From Bog-159 sp050008575 (GTDB lineage Bacteria > Acidobacteriota > Terriglobia > Bryobacterales > Bryobacteraceae), in the NCBI GenBank assembly GCA_050008575.1, contig JBEKMJ010000020.1, positions 1 to 64,000 on the forward strand: a stretch of 64,000 bases of DNA, given 5' to 3'. The notes beneath the pieces were generated by a model. It saw only the letters and a program-made list of their open reading frames with translations. It was not told where the DNA came from and did not search any database. Both the position numbers and the translations under genes were made by a program. Shown piece by piece: positions 21,315 to 30,335 of this stretch (positions are counted from its first letter, which is position 1; each line of letters begins with the position of its first letter).

Positions 21315-22385
21315 CTATCGTAAGAGTTCCCGGGCGGCCAGTTGGGTGCCCTCGACGCGCGCCCGGATCTTCGCGAAGGCGATTTCGCGCGACGTAGAAG
21401 CGTCGTCCGCAAAGGGCGCGAAGCCGCAATCGTCGGTGGTGCCCAATTGCCCCACCGGCAGCCGCGTGGCCGCCAGCAGCACCCGGTCGCGCACTTGGGC
21501 CGGCGTTTCCACCAGCGGGTCGATAGGATCGACGACGCCGACAAAAATCGTTTGACTGGGCTGCAGATACCGGCCGATCGTCTCCAACACGCGTTCCGGA
21601 TCCTTCTCGCTCGCCAACTGGACATAGAAGCGGCCAACGCGCAATTGGAACAGGGCGGGCAGCAGTCCGGCATAGTCCACCTCGGCGCTGTGGGTAGCGT
21701 CCCGGTCACCACCCGGACAAGTGTGCACGCCGATATGCTGGCGCTCTTGCGGCGTGAAGCGATCCAAAACTCTGTTGTTCAGCGCGACGAAGCTTTGCAG
21801 CAGGCCGCCGGATGGGTCGAGTTTGAGAGAAAGGCGGCCTTCGGTGAAATCGATCTGCACGCTATCGGCGCCCTGCTTCAAGCACCCGCGAATATCGGTC
21901 ACGGCTTCGCCCACGAGGTCCGCGAGGAATCGCTCGCGCGGGTACCCCGGAATCTCCGCGTCCGGGTAAAGCAGGCTAAGAGCGGATGCCGAAATCACCG
22001 CCTGTTTTACCGGCAATCTTGTCAGACGCTTGGCTGCCGAAAGATATACCGACGCGTGCGTGCCGTAGTGGAAAGGCCCCGAAATCAATCGCGGGAGTTG
22101 CCGGGTATGTCCATCTTCGAACGGAATCACTACGCCGTCGGGCGACAAATTGGACACGCCTTCGAGCGGATATGTCGCAAAGCTGGACTTGGTTTGTTCT
22201 CCGTCGGTAACAACGGGAGAGCCGGTCCGCTCAAAAAGGCGGATGGTATCGCGCAGGGCAAGCCCCGCGATGCGTGCGAATTCGTCCGCCGGCATCCGGC
22301 CTTCCTGCATAGCCCGGCTGGCCGCGATTAGTTCCGGCGGCCGCGGTATACTTCCGATCGGTTCGGTAGGGATGTGCAACAGCAT
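21315..22385 (-). CDS. cobalamin-independent methionine synthase-like (MetE C-terminal family) protein
   Basis: 356 residues of the MetE C-terminal barrel family. Full MetE is about 750 residues, so this is a single catalytic barrel of the 'core MetE' type. Zinc-ligand candidates are H221 and C223 in GVHTCPGG and C320 in TTDDCGF, with E259/E260 in QLASEKD between them. IPTEPIGSIPRPPEL at the N-terminus is the family opening. Such proteins transfer a methyl group to a thiol, but the donor (folate, corrinoid or other) is uncertain for short versions. It is the first gene of a likely two-gene operon with the halogenase-like flavoenzyme. Confidence 0.8.
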   Translation of the reverse strand: MLLHIPTEPIGSIPRPPELIAASRAMQEGRMPADEFARIAGLALRDTIRLFERTGSPVVTDGEQTKSSFATYPLEGVSNLSPDGVVIPFEDGHTRQLPRLISGPFHYGTHASVYLSAAKRLTRLPVKQAVISASALSLLYPDAEIPGYPRERFLADLVGEAVTDIRGCLKQGADSVQIDFTEGRLSLKLDPSGGLLQSFVALNNRVLDRFTPQERQHIGVHTCPGGDRDATHSAEVDYAGLLPALFQLRVGRFYVQLASEKDPERVLETIGRYLQPSQTIFVGVVDPIDPLVETPAQVRDRVLLAATRLPVGQLGTTDDCGFAPFADDASTSREIAFAKIRARVEGTQLAARELLR

Positions 22386-22433
22386 CCAAACTAACCGAAC
22401 CTCGTGCCGGCGCGCAATAATCGAAAATAATTA
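22386..22433 (-). promoter_or_regulatory. shared promoter-like element upstream of the MetE-like gene
   Basis: In minus orientation ATTATTG, preceded by TTTTCG, is followed after exactly 17 bases by CGGTTAG. The same two blocks at identical spacing occur upstream of the response regulator at 26.8 kb. The second block ends 5 bases before the ATG, so the transcript could be nearly leaderless. Confidence 0.45.
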
Positions 22434-25400
22434 GGGGGCGTCGCGATTCCACAACGCCTTCACAAACCCGTCCGCGGTAACATAGCGGGTGTGAAACCGC
22501 TGCCAATCGGAGGGATGCAGCCGGTAGGCGCTATCCCGCTCCAGCGAAGCCGGCGGAGCCGTATAGCTCTTCAACGCATGATAGGGCATAGGCAGCACGG
22601 TCCTGGAGAATTGAAAGTTATAATCGCCCTCTTTCATCCATCCATCGCCGATAAAAACATAGTCGCGAGTCCAACCGGCGGCCGGCGGAGGAACGGCGGG
22701 GAACCGCATCCGCAACTCGTCGCCCGAGTTGACAATTACGACGCGGTCGTCGATCTTATCGAGCAGTTCGCGCACGTCGCCGTACCGCGTGTAGTAGCCT
22801 TCCAGGCTTCGCCACTGCTGGCCAGTCGCGGCAATGGCGTCATAGTGCGCCAGTTCCGGCGATGCAGGGCCGGCCTGGGTGATCCGCGAGAATCCCCGGT
22901 AGCGCAGCTCCGCGTCGGACAAACTCAAGCGCTGGGTCTTTATTTGCTCATTCGGAAGACCCGCGGCCCACGCCAGCCTGTCCCAATACACTTCCATGCT
23001 CGTACGCAAACGAAGCCTGCGTGACGCGCCTGTGCGGAATAGCCCCGTCAAATCGAAAACCACCGTCTTCAGGCGCCCCGCCGGAATGCCCAAATGCTTC
23101 CGTGCCGTCACCCAATGCCCGGCCCGATCGGGAACTTCGATGCTCAAATCTTCCGGCGTGGGGCTGCTTCCCTGGCTGCGCGCCATGGTGATGGTATCGT
23201 CCCACGGATGCAGAAAGCCGTCGCCAATCAGGTATAGGGGACCGGCGCGTGGCGCATCCTCCGGCAACTCCAGCTCCACCCAGTGATCGCGAGTTAATCC
23301 TTGATACTGCCCGGCGCCAAACGTGTGCAGATAGTTGGCATCCGATTTTTCGATCGCGGCGCTCACGTCGCGTCCGGTGTCGTCCGTCGCGCGGGCGAAG
23401 CTTCCAGGTTGCGCCGTCACATACCACCGGAGAGGCGCGGGGGGATCGGCTACACGCTCGTCCACGTAGACTTGCGATCCAGGCGGATGATCGACAACCA
23501 ACAACGAGTAGTAATCGATATAGTAGGTTTCCCAATATTCGTCAGTCAGCCGCAAGTCATAGTATCCATCCCGCGGGACAAGCTGGTCTCCCGCGATTTT
23601 GAACCATTGCTGCGTTTGTTGTATGGGTTCCAATGCCGTAGCGCTGAGGTGCGCTCCCAGCGGCGCGGACATCGGCGCGACGTCCTTTACGAACCGCATG
23701 CCATGTCCATCCCATGTAAAAAGAAAGGGGCACGACCCCTTCAAGCGCTGCTGCGCCAGCACGGTTTGATCCGGTTTCAGGTTGAATTCCGCCTGGATCA
23801 ACCCATTCGGCCATACGATACGGGCGAATTGGACGCCCGCATGTTCGCCCAGCCCGAAGTGCAAAATCGGCGAATCGATAATCTGTTTCTGTGTCAGAAG
23901 GTCGGACCGAATCTCTATCTCGCCGCCTATGCCAAATGGATTGATGCGCTGGTCTCCCGTGGCGGTAGCCGCTCTGGTGCGAATCGCCTGCCAGTTATAA
24001 TTCTTTGCGCCGCGATTAGTGAATTGAACGGCGGTCCGGCCGCCCGACAGACCGATACCGTCCAGCCGGCCATCCCCATTGAGATCGGCCAGCGCCCAGC
24101 AGTCGGAAGGCAGTTTGCCTGCCAGCGGCGTGAAGTTTTTCCCGTCTCCCAGGAAAACCCTGCCGCCGGCGACGATGTCCAGGCTGCCGTTGTTGTCCAA
24201 ATCCGCCAAAAGCAGATTCGCCGGTCCGGGACCGTTTGCCGGCCCAGCGCGCGCGATGTCCGCGAAATCCCATGCGTTCCCGGAGTCCCGGCCGGACAAC
24301 CGCACAATGCTGAAGTCGCTTCGCAGCAGAACGAAATCGATCAGCCCGTCTCCATTAACATCCCCAGCGGCGACAGCCAGATTGCCGCTGGCCAGTTGCG
24401 GCGGAACCTGGCGCGGCCGGTAGACGCCCTGCCGCTCGTTTCTGAAGACTTGCAGTTTTCCGCTGCCGTCGATCATGGCCACATCCGGCACGCCTGCGCC
24501 GTCGATGTCGCCATAGGTGAAGGCCGACACCCCATCGATGCCCTGGAACGGACGGACGGGGGTGAATGTGCCATCGCCGTTGTTTCGCAAGACCACCGGC
24601 GCACCGTGCGGCACGCCCAATACCACGTCCAAGTCTCCATCCAGGTCGAAGTCGATGGCCCACGCGCCCGTGTAGGAGCCATTGACGATTTCCGCGGGCA
24701 ATTTGGCTTTGGCCGTTACATCGACGAAGCGCTGCGGAGTATCTTGCCGGTAAAGTCGAACTCCGGCCGGCGTCGCGAATACCAAATCGGTTTTGAAATC
24801 GTAGTTCAGGTCGGCGCCCAGGATCGCATTCCTGCCAAGGGACGCAGGGGGCGAGTGGTCTCGCGCGACGGGCAACGGCAGCGTGGCGCCGTCTTGTATG
24901 TGGACAGCCGTCGCGTCCGCCCAGACAATCCGCGAGCCGCCTTCGCCATCGAGAGGCACGGATCCGATCCAGCCGATATTCCCCCCAGGCACGCCCGTCA
25001 GGGGCTGCTCTTCGAAGTGCAGCCGCACGTCCGGCAGGGCTGGCTCCGAGTTCGGAGACGGTAGCCGCAGGAACTTCAGAAATGGCTCTCCAACGGTGGT
25101 AGCGGGCGCTTTCACTTCATCCAAGCTCTGCCGATAGCTGGCCACCCGCACCAGCGTGTTGCGCAGAAATTGAACCTGGATGGCCGTACCGCGAGAATCG
25201 CGCGCCGCGGCGGCTTGTTGCAGCCGGGCAAATTGCTGCTTCGCAGGTTCGGGCCAAGTCGCTGCATTCCGCCCCAAATTGGCCACCGCCTCGCTCAATC
25301 GCGCCTGGTCGTTGCGCTTGGCGGCCAGATGGGCGACGTCGAGTAGGATGGCTGCATTATCAGGCCGAATTCTCAGTATCCGCTCCAGCAGTTTCTGGGC

Positions 25401-25880
25401 GTCGGCGTCGCTGGTGGCCGTTTGCTGGCGCTGCGTTTCCATGGCCCACGAATACAGGGCGCGCAGGTTCGAACTATCCAGGGATACAGCCTTCTCATAA
25501 TGCGTCAGAGCTTCCGGAAGCTTCCCGCGTTTGGCCTCAATCAGTCCGAGAAGACCCTCGATCCCGCTATTGTCCGGCGCCAGACCGCGCGCTTTTTCGA
25601 AGCTTTGGTACGCGGCATCGAACTCCTGTTCACGGGCCTGCAGGAGCCCCAGATCGACCCACGCTGCCGGCTCGTCCGGTGCGATCTGGGTGGCGCGCGT
25701 CAGGCCGTTTCGCGCGTTGACGTCTTCACCCGACTGCAGCGCCGCCAAGCCAAGGTAGAAGGAAGAACAAAGGTCGCGATACTCCGCCGATCCCACCGCG
25801 GGTAAATTCCCGCGCCTGTTACAACCGTAACAGAGCAGTGAAATGGCCAACGAAACAGCTACGCCCAGCTTTCGATTCAT
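22431..25880 (-). CDS. large TPR/FG-GAP/ASPIC-UnbV lipoprotein (CRTAC1-like)
   Basis: 1149 residues. The N-terminus MNRKLGVAVSLAISLLCYGC ends in a possible lipobox Cys. Residues about 30-250 contain TPR repeats (AAWVDLGLLQAREQEFDAAYQSFEKA; LTHYEKAVSLDSSNLRALY). FG-GAP repeats follow (FDLDGDLDVVLG, GDIDGAGVPDVAMID, GDVNGDGLIDFV, ADLDNNGSLDIV, ADLNGDGRLDGI), then an ASPIC/UnbV domain (GGEIEIRSD...HFGLGEHAGVQFARIVWPNG). A further beta-rich C-terminal region of about 400 residues is less familiar. It is probably anchored at the cell surface. Function of these proteins is not established. Confidence 0.85.
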   Translation of the reverse strand: MNRKLGVAVSLAISLLCYGCNRRGNLPAVGSAEYRDLCSSFYLGLAALQSGEDVNARNGLTRATQIAPDEPAAWVDLGLLQAREQEFDAAYQSFEKARGLAPDNSGIEGLLGLIEAKRGKLPEALTHYEKAVSLDSSNLRALYSWAMETQRQQTATSDADAQKLLERILRIRPDNAAILLDVAHLAAKRNDQARLSEAVANLGRNAATWPEPAKQQFARLQQAAAARDSRGTAIQVQFLRNTLVRVASYRQSLDEVKAPATTVGEPFLKFLRLPSPNSEPALPDVRLHFEEQPLTGVPGGNIGWIGSVPLDGEGGSRIVWADATAVHIQDGATLPLPVARDHSPPASLGRNAILGADLNYDFKTDLVFATPAGVRLYRQDTPQRFVDVTAKAKLPAEIVNGSYTGAWAIDFDLDGDLDVVLGVPHGAPVVLRNNGDGTFTPVRPFQGIDGVSAFTYGDIDGAGVPDVAMIDGSGKLQVFRNERQGVYRPRQVPPQLASGNLAVAAGDVNGDGLIDFVLLRSDFSIVRLSGRDSGNAWDFADIARAGPANGPGPANLLLADLDNNGSLDIVAGGRVFLGDGKNFTPLAGKLPSDCWALADLNGDGRLDGIGLSGGRTAVQFTNRGAKNYNWQAIRTRAATATGDQRINPFGIGGEIEIRSDLLTQKQIIDSPILHFGLGEHAGVQFARIVWPNGLIQAEFNLKPDQTVLAQQRLKGSCPFLFTWDGHGMRFVKDVAPMSAPLGAHLSATALEPIQQTQQWFKIAGDQLVPRDGYYDLRLTDEYWETYYIDYYSLLVVDHPPGSQVYVDERVADPPAPLRWYVTAQPGSFARATDDTGRDVSAAIEKSDANYLHTFGAGQYQGLTRDHWVELELPEDAPRAGPLYLIGDGFLHPWDDTITMARSQGSSPTPEDLSIEVPDRAGHWVTARKHLGIPAGRLKTVVFDLTGLFRTGASRRLRLRTSMEVYWDRLAWAAGLPNEQIKTQRLSLSDAELRYRGFSRITQAGPASPELAHYDAIAATGQQWRSLEGYYTRYGDVRELLDKIDDRVVIVNSGDELRMRFPAVPPPAAGWTRDYVFIGDGWMKEGDYNFQFSRTVLPMPYHALKSYTAPPASLERDSAYRLHPSDWQRFHTRYVTADGFVKALWNRDAP

Positions 25881-25904
25881 TCTGGATGCGAGTATTATAG
25901 CTCA

Positions 25905-26095
25905 GCCGGTTTGGAGGGCGGCCAATCGTGGCCGCAGCCGCCTTTCAGGCGGCCTGAGCCGGCTGAAAGCCGGCTCAACACAGGCTGAAGCCTGTGCTAC
26001 CAGCGGGCCTGCGAGGCCCGCGCAGGCTGCGAGCCTGCCCCACGCGGCGGACAAAATGTAGAAACTCCAGAGCCGCCTTTCAGGCGGCCAACCCG
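25905..26095. repeat. cluster of palindromic repeats (family copy 3)
   Basis: The gap holds several hairpins (GCCGCCTTTCAGGCGGC twice, AGCCGGCTGAAAGCCGGCT, ACAGGCTGAAGCCTGT) and the core pair GCGGGCCTGCGAGGCCCGC plus GCAGGCTGCGAGCCTGC ending CCCCAC. No gene is visible. Confidence 0.88.
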
Positions 26096-26119
26096 GCTGA
26101 GCCCACCCCACGGTTTGCG

Positions 26120-26749
26120 TCAAGGCAAGTGTACCAAACCTTTCTTGACAGCCCACAGAATCAGGTCCGTGGTCCGGTGGATACCCAACTCAGCCATTAC
26201 ATTAGCACGGTGCACCGCCACTGTATTCTCGCTCACCAGGAGCAGTGCCGCGATGTCTTTGTTCGACTTGCCCTGGGCGGCCAATTCCAGAATCTGTTTT
26301 TCGCGGGGCGTGAGGCGGTCATACTGGGGATCGGGTGCGCGCGTGGGGCATAGCACGCCCGGGCCGATCACCTGCCGGCCTGCCGCAAGGGCTTTCACCG
26401 CGCCGGCCAAGTCCACTTCCAGGGCATCTTTCAACATATACCCGCGGGCGCCCGCGTCCAGCGCGTTGCGCACGTAGTTCTCCTCCGAGTACATGCTCAG
26501 GATCAGCACCGCAATATCCGGTTCGTGCTTCAGGATTTCGCGCGTGGCCTGCACGCCGTCAAGACCGGGCATTGCCATGTCCATCACAATCACCTGCGGG
26601 TGCAGTTGCCGCGCTAGCCGGATGGCCTCCTGGCCGTTGGCCGCTTCGTCCACTACGCGGATTTCCGGATCGTCTTCCAGGATGCGCCGGAAGCCTCTGC
26701 GCACTAAGCCGTGATCGTCCACCAGCAGAACGGAAATTTCGCTCATCAA
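26120..26749 (-). CDS. NarL/FixJ-type two-component response regulator
   Basis: 209 residues. The receiver domain has acidic residues D11/D12, phospho-acceptor D57 in VIVMDMAMPG and K107 in YMLKDALE. The LuxR-type HTH occupies about 143-205 (LTPREKQILELAAQGKSNKDIAALLLVSENTVAVHRANVM). It is a DNA-binding transcriptional regulator. No histidine kinase gene is adjacent, so its partner is elsewhere. It diverges from the Fe-S membrane operon at 26947, which makes that operon a plausible target. Confidence 0.93.
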   Translation of the reverse strand: MMSEISVLLVDDHGLVRRGFRRILEDDPEIRVVDEAANGQEAIRLARQLHPQVIVMDMAMPGLDGVQATREILKHEPDIAVLILSMYSEENYVRNALDAGARGYMLKDALEVDLAGAVKALAAGRQVIGPGVLCPTRAPDPQYDRLTPREKQILELAAQGKSNKDIAALLLVSENTVAVHRANVMAELGIHRTTDLILWAVKKGLVHLP

Positions 26750-26761
26750 CGAGATTGATTC

Positions 26762-26807
26762 AACCTAACCGCCACGGGCGCCACAGCACAATAATCGAAA
26801 ACAACTA
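26762..26807 (-). promoter_or_regulatory. shared promoter-like element upstream of the response regulator
   Basis: In minus orientation it contains TTTTCGATTATTG, then 17 bases, then CGGTTAG, identical in both blocks and in spacing to the element before the MetE-like gene. The second block lies 15 bases before the ATG. Confidence 0.45.
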
Positions 26808-26852
26808 TGTCCGAACCTCGGCCCCCGGTTGCACCCTAATAGTTATTGAGTA

Positions 26853-26881
26853 TTGACGCTCCTTAACCCGCGTGTAATAAT
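26853..26881 (+). promoter_or_regulatory. sigma70-like promoter of the 26947-29356 operon
   Basis: TTGACG and AATAAT with a 17-base spacer, each one mismatch from consensus, about 65 bases before the first gene. A strong AGGGAGGAAA ribosome binding site lies 7-16 bases before its ATG. Confidence 0.6.
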
Positions 26882-26946
26882 TCGACAAAGTCTGTTCGTG
26901 CAGTCCGGCTTGGGCTGCCCGTTCCTCGAGAGGGAGGAAAAGTGTA

Positions 26947-27540
26947 ATGGCTGCATCCAGTTCGAGCATGGATTTCACATCGGCCGTCGGCCCAAGTTTC
27001 TACGAAAAACTCAATTCCCAGTGGCACGAGCGCGCGCTTTGGATCTTCATGGCCGTAGTGCTGGCGCACTGGGGCGAACACCTGGCGCAGGCAACGCAAA
27101 TCTATCTGATGGGATGGTCGCGGCCGCAGGCGAACGGCATCGTAGGCTTGTGGTATCCCTGGCTGATTAAATCGGAAGTGCTGCACTACGCTTATGCACT
27201 GGTGATGCTGGTGGGAATCTGGGTGCTGCGGAAAGGCTTCACGGGTACCGCCCGCACGTGGTGGACGGTGGCCCTTGTGATCCAATTCTGGCACCATATC
27301 GAACATCTGCTGTTGATTACGCAGGCCACCATGCATCATAATTTCTGGGGGAAACCGGTTCCGTTCAGTGTATTGCAGTTGGTGGTTCCGCGGGTCGAGC
27401 TGCACTTGTTCTACAACACGATCGTGTTCGTTCCCATGGTGATCGGGATGTATTATCACATGTTCCCGCCGGCCGGAGAACGGGCGGCGGTATGCACCTG
27501 CGCGTGGAAGCCGCGTACGGCGGAGGCCAGCGCGTACTAA
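26947..27540 (+). CDS. His-rich multi-spanning membrane protein, unknown function
   Basis: 197 residues with about five hydrophobic segments. Several histidines sit at membrane edges (AHWGEHLAQ, FWHHIEHLLLITQATMHHNF, VELHLFYN, MYYHMF), suggesting a metal or heme site. The tail CTCAWKP has two Cys. I do not recognise the family. It heads an operon with a FixH/YtkA-like lipoprotein and a NapH/CcoG-like Fe-S membrane protein. A role in a respiratory or metal-linked membrane redox process is therefore plausible but inferred. Confidence 0.75.
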   Translation: MAASSSSMDFTSAVGPSFYEKLNSQWHERALWIFMAVVLAHWGEHLAQATQIYLMGWSRPQANGIVGLWYPWLIKSEVLHYAYALVMLVGIWVLRKGFTGTARTWWTVALVIQFWHHIEHLLLITQATMHHNFWGKPVPFSVLQLVVPRVELHLFYNTIVFVPMVIGMYYHMFPPAGERAAVCTCAWKPRTAEASAY

Positions 27541-27933
27541 TTGGCCGGCTGCGCTCGATGGGCAATCGCCGCGCTAGGTTGCGCCGCCCTGTGGTATGCG
27601 GCAGGCTGCCGGAAACCAACCGAAACGTCGCCGTCCGTCGCGATCGCGCCTGAAATCGCGCCTTGGCCCGCGCGGGTGGGCGCCGCAACTGTTACCCTTA
27701 GAATTTCGGACGCCGGGGGCCATGCCGTCAGCGGGGCGCGCGTCACCCTGGAGGCGGACATGTCCCATGCGGGGATGCGTCCGGAGTTCGGCGAGGCGCG
27801 GGAAACCGCCGCCGGACGCTACCAGGGCCGCTTGGCTTTCACCATGGCGGGCGATTGGGTAGTCCTCATGCACGTCACGCTGGCTGGTGGCCGGAAACTA
27901 GAACGCCAAATGGATGTGAAGGGTGTCCGCTGA
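27541..27933 (+). CDS. FixH/YtkA-like exported lipoprotein
   Basis: 130 residues. The start is a TTG directly after the previous TAA; it opens a hydrophobic signal ending at a Cys (LWYAAGC), likely a lipoprotein. Residues about 40-128 form a beta-sandwich of the YtkA/FixH type (ATVTLRISDAGGHAVSGARVTLEADMSHAGMRPEF...AGRYQGRLAFTMAGDWVVLMHVTL). The M-x-H-x-x-M pattern (DMSHAGM) is a potential copper-binding site seen in this family. The end overlaps the next gene by 11 bases. Confidence 0.72.
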   Translation: MAGCARWAIAALGCAALWYAAGCRKPTETSPSVAIAPEIAPWPARVGAATVTLRISDAGGHAVSGARVTLEADMSHAGMRPEFGEARETAAGRYQGRLAFTMAGDWVVLMHVTLAGGRKLERQMDVKGVR

Positions 27934-29356
27934 ATCGCCCGCATTCGACCTGCTGAAGGTCCCCTGGATCGGCCGTTTCTTGGGCTGGAGGCACGCCCGC
28001 ACCTTCCTGCAGATTCCGCCGCTGATCGTGGGCATCGCCATGATCGCGCATGGATTGTTCGGGCCCACGCTGGCGCCCAAGAATCTGGCTACCACCGTGA
28101 GTTGGGTGCATTTCCGCGGCGCGCTGGTGCTGGTGCTGCTGTGCGCCGGCAACCTTTTCTGCATGGCCTGCCCATTCATGCTGGTCCGCCAGTGGGCGCG
28201 GCGCTGGTTTCATCCGCGGCGCACATGGCCCCGCAACCTGCGCAACAAGTGGCTCTCCGCGGTCCTGTTCGCGCTGATCCTGTTTATCTACGAACTGTTC
28301 GATCTCTGGTCTTCGCCGTGGTGGACCGCGTGGCTGATCGTGGCGTACTTTGCAGGGGTCCTGGTCGTCGACGGGTTCTTTAAGCACGCCGCGTTCTGTA
28401 AATTCGTTTGTCCCATCGGGCAGTTTAACTTTGTGGCATCCACGCTCTCGCCGCTCGAAGTGAAGGTCCGCGACCAGGACGTGTGCGTTCCCTGCCAAAC
28501 GAAAGACTGTATCCGCGGCCGGCGCGACCGGACGGGGCTGGTGACGATCCAGCGCGGTTGCGAACTGGCGTTGTTTCAGCCCAGCAAGGCCGGAAACATG
28601 GATTGCACCTTCTGTTTGGAATGCGTGCAGGCCTGCCCGCACGATAACGTAGGCATCCTGAGCCGCCCTCCCGCCAGCGAACTCATGGAAGATCCCCGGC
28701 GCTCCGGAATCGGGTTTTTCTCACGGCGCAAGGACATCGCGGCGCTGACGTTGGTGTTCACCTTTGGCGCGCTATTGAACGCATTCGGCATGGTCAGCCC
28801 GGTCTATGCATTGGAAAGCTGGCTGGGACGCGTGTTGCACGTCAACCGCGAAGCCCCGGTATTGGGCCTGATCTTCGTTTTCTCGCTCGTGGTGGAACCC
28901 GTGGTCATGCTCGGCCTCGCGGCGTGGCTCATGCGGGTTTGGGCGGGCAGCCGGCGGCCTGTGCTGCCGTCGATCGTGCGCTATGCTTACGGTCTGGTTC
29001 CGTTGGGTTTCGGCATGTGGCTGGCGCATTACAGCTTTCATTTCTTGACCGGGATCTTGACCTTGATCCCCGTCACCCAGAGCGCCGTAGCCAGTCTGGG
29101 CCGCCCTTTCCTGGGTGAGCCGCTCTGGACCTTGAGCGGCATACCCACCCGTTTCGTACAGCCCCTGGAACTGGGATTCCTAGTGCTGGGGCTGGCCGGA
29201 TCGCTGCTGGTAACTCACCATTTGTCGCAGGAAGAAGACACCGCTCACAAGGTGCGCGCCTTCATCCCGTGGGCTGCCGTCTGCCTGCTGCTGTGGGTCG
29301 CGGCGGTGTGGCTGATTTTTCAGCCGATGGAGATGCGCGCGACCTTCATGGGCTGA
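27923..29356 (+). CDS. polyferredoxin-like 4Fe-4S membrane protein (NapH/NosR/CcoG-related)
   Basis: 477 residues from a GTG. Several membrane spans surround Cys clusters: CMACPF, CKFVCPIGQF, CVPCQTKDCIRG and CTFCLECVQACPHDN. This order of CxxCP motifs in membrane loops followed by two ferredoxin-type clusters is typical of NapH/NosR C-terminal and CcoG-like proteins. These move electrons through the membrane to a periplasmic enzyme or help copper-oxidase assembly. The operon with a FixH-like lipoprotein and the decayed TonB receptor just downstream points to copper-linked respiration, but no terminal enzyme is in the window. Confidence 0.8.
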   Translation: MSAESPAFDLLKVPWIGRFLGWRHARTFLQIPPLIVGIAMIAHGLFGPTLAPKNLATTVSWVHFRGALVLVLLCAGNLFCMACPFMLVRQWARRWFHPRRTWPRNLRNKWLSAVLFALILFIYELFDLWSSPWWTAWLIVAYFAGVLVVDGFFKHAAFCKFVCPIGQFNFVASTLSPLEVKVRDQDVCVPCQTKDCIRGRRDRTGLVTIQRGCELALFQPSKAGNMDCTFCLECVQACPHDNVGILSRPPASELMEDPRRSGIGFFSRRKDIAALTLVFTFGALLNAFGMVSPVYALESWLGRVLHVNREAPVLGLIFVFSLVVEPVVMLGLAAWLMRVWAGSRRPVLPSIVRYAYGLVPLGFGMWLAHYSFHFLTGILTLIPVTQSAVASLGRPFLGEPLWTLSGIPTRFVQPLELGFLVLGLAGSLLVTHHLSQEEDTAHKVRAFIPWAAVCLLLWVAAVWLIFQPMEMRATFMG

Positions 29357-29428
29357 CTCCGGCGAGACTCCGCACGCTCGTTATCGACCCTAATAGATCT
29401 CAGTTATTTACTTCGCACGTTCGATCTG

Positions 29429-30335
29429 TGACATCACGGGCAACGTCGCCGGCTTCAACTCAGATCCCGATGCCCCGGGAAGCGCGGCGTACTATGCCGA
29501 TCCACAGGCATTCAACTCGCGCGATCACCATCGGAAAACGCGCTCTCCCAGCATTTATGAACGCTACCTTTGGGTCAAACGAAGCTTCATGGCGGTGAAT
29601 ATGAACGGGTGGTTCGGCGATGGCAACGGTTACACGGGAAACCTGGACTTGCGGCCGGAGGTCGCGCACACGTTGAGCGCCACGGCGGGCTGGCACGATA
29701 CCGCCAAGAAAGGCTCGGAATTGAAGGTCACTCCCTATCTCACCAGGGTTCGGAATTACATCGATGTGGAGCGCTGTCCGGCGATCGCCGATGGAAGCGA
29801 CGGCTGCACGGCTGCCAACCTGACTGCCACGTACGGCTTCGTTACAGTGCAGTTTGCCAACTATGCGGCCCGGCTGTATGGAGTCGATGGACTGGAACGC
29901 GCGCCACTGGGAGGTTACACCAAGGTGGGCGGCTTTGCGCTAAGTGGTGTCATGGGTTACGTGCGAGGCAAGAATCTCGACACCGGAGACAACCTTTACC
30001 ACATGATGCCGGTCCACGGAGACCTGGCTCTGGAGCACCACCGGGGAGAGTGGTCCAGCGCCCTTGACTTCCAGGCGGTCGACGCCAAGACGGACGTGCA
30101 GGCCGTCCGAAACGAGCTGCCCACGCCCGGCTACGCGCTGCTCAATCTGCGCAGCGGCTACCGCTGGAAGCTGGTCCAGAGCGCTGGGTTGCGGCTGGAT
30201 GCGGGCTTCCGGAATCTGACCAACAGAAGATATGATCTGCCGCTCGGCGGCCGGTATTGGGCCGACCCGGCGGGGAGTTCATCGGTGCCAGGCATGGGCC
30301 GTTCGTTCTATACCGGTTTGACCTTCGAATTCTGA
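29429..30335 (+). pseudogene. 5'-truncated, internally deleted TonB-dependent receptor
   Basis: The frame reads as the C-terminal third of an outer-membrane receptor barrel (ERYLWVKRSFMAVNMNGWFGDGNGYTGNLDLRPEVAHTLS..., ending NLTNRRYDLPLGG...SVPGMGRSFYTGLTFEF). It begins without a start codon at CDITGNVAGFNSDPDAPGSA. At FNSRDH-HR-KTRSPS the sequence jumps, skipping the barrel strands that normally lie between these segments. No signal peptide, TonB box or plug is present. The PGMGRSFY ending recalls OprC/NosA-type copper receptors. It lies just after the Fe-S membrane operon. Confidence 0.72.

Noticed and set aside
23301..25064. 587-codon open frame antisense to the TPR/FG-GAP lipoprotein
   Set aside because: Mirror of repetitive GC-rich coding sequence; no family similarity.
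27538..27543. Read-through of the TAA between the His-rich membrane gene and the FixH-like gene, which share a frame
   Set aside because: Each side is a complete protein with its own signal or anchor; a TTG start after the stop explains the arrangement.
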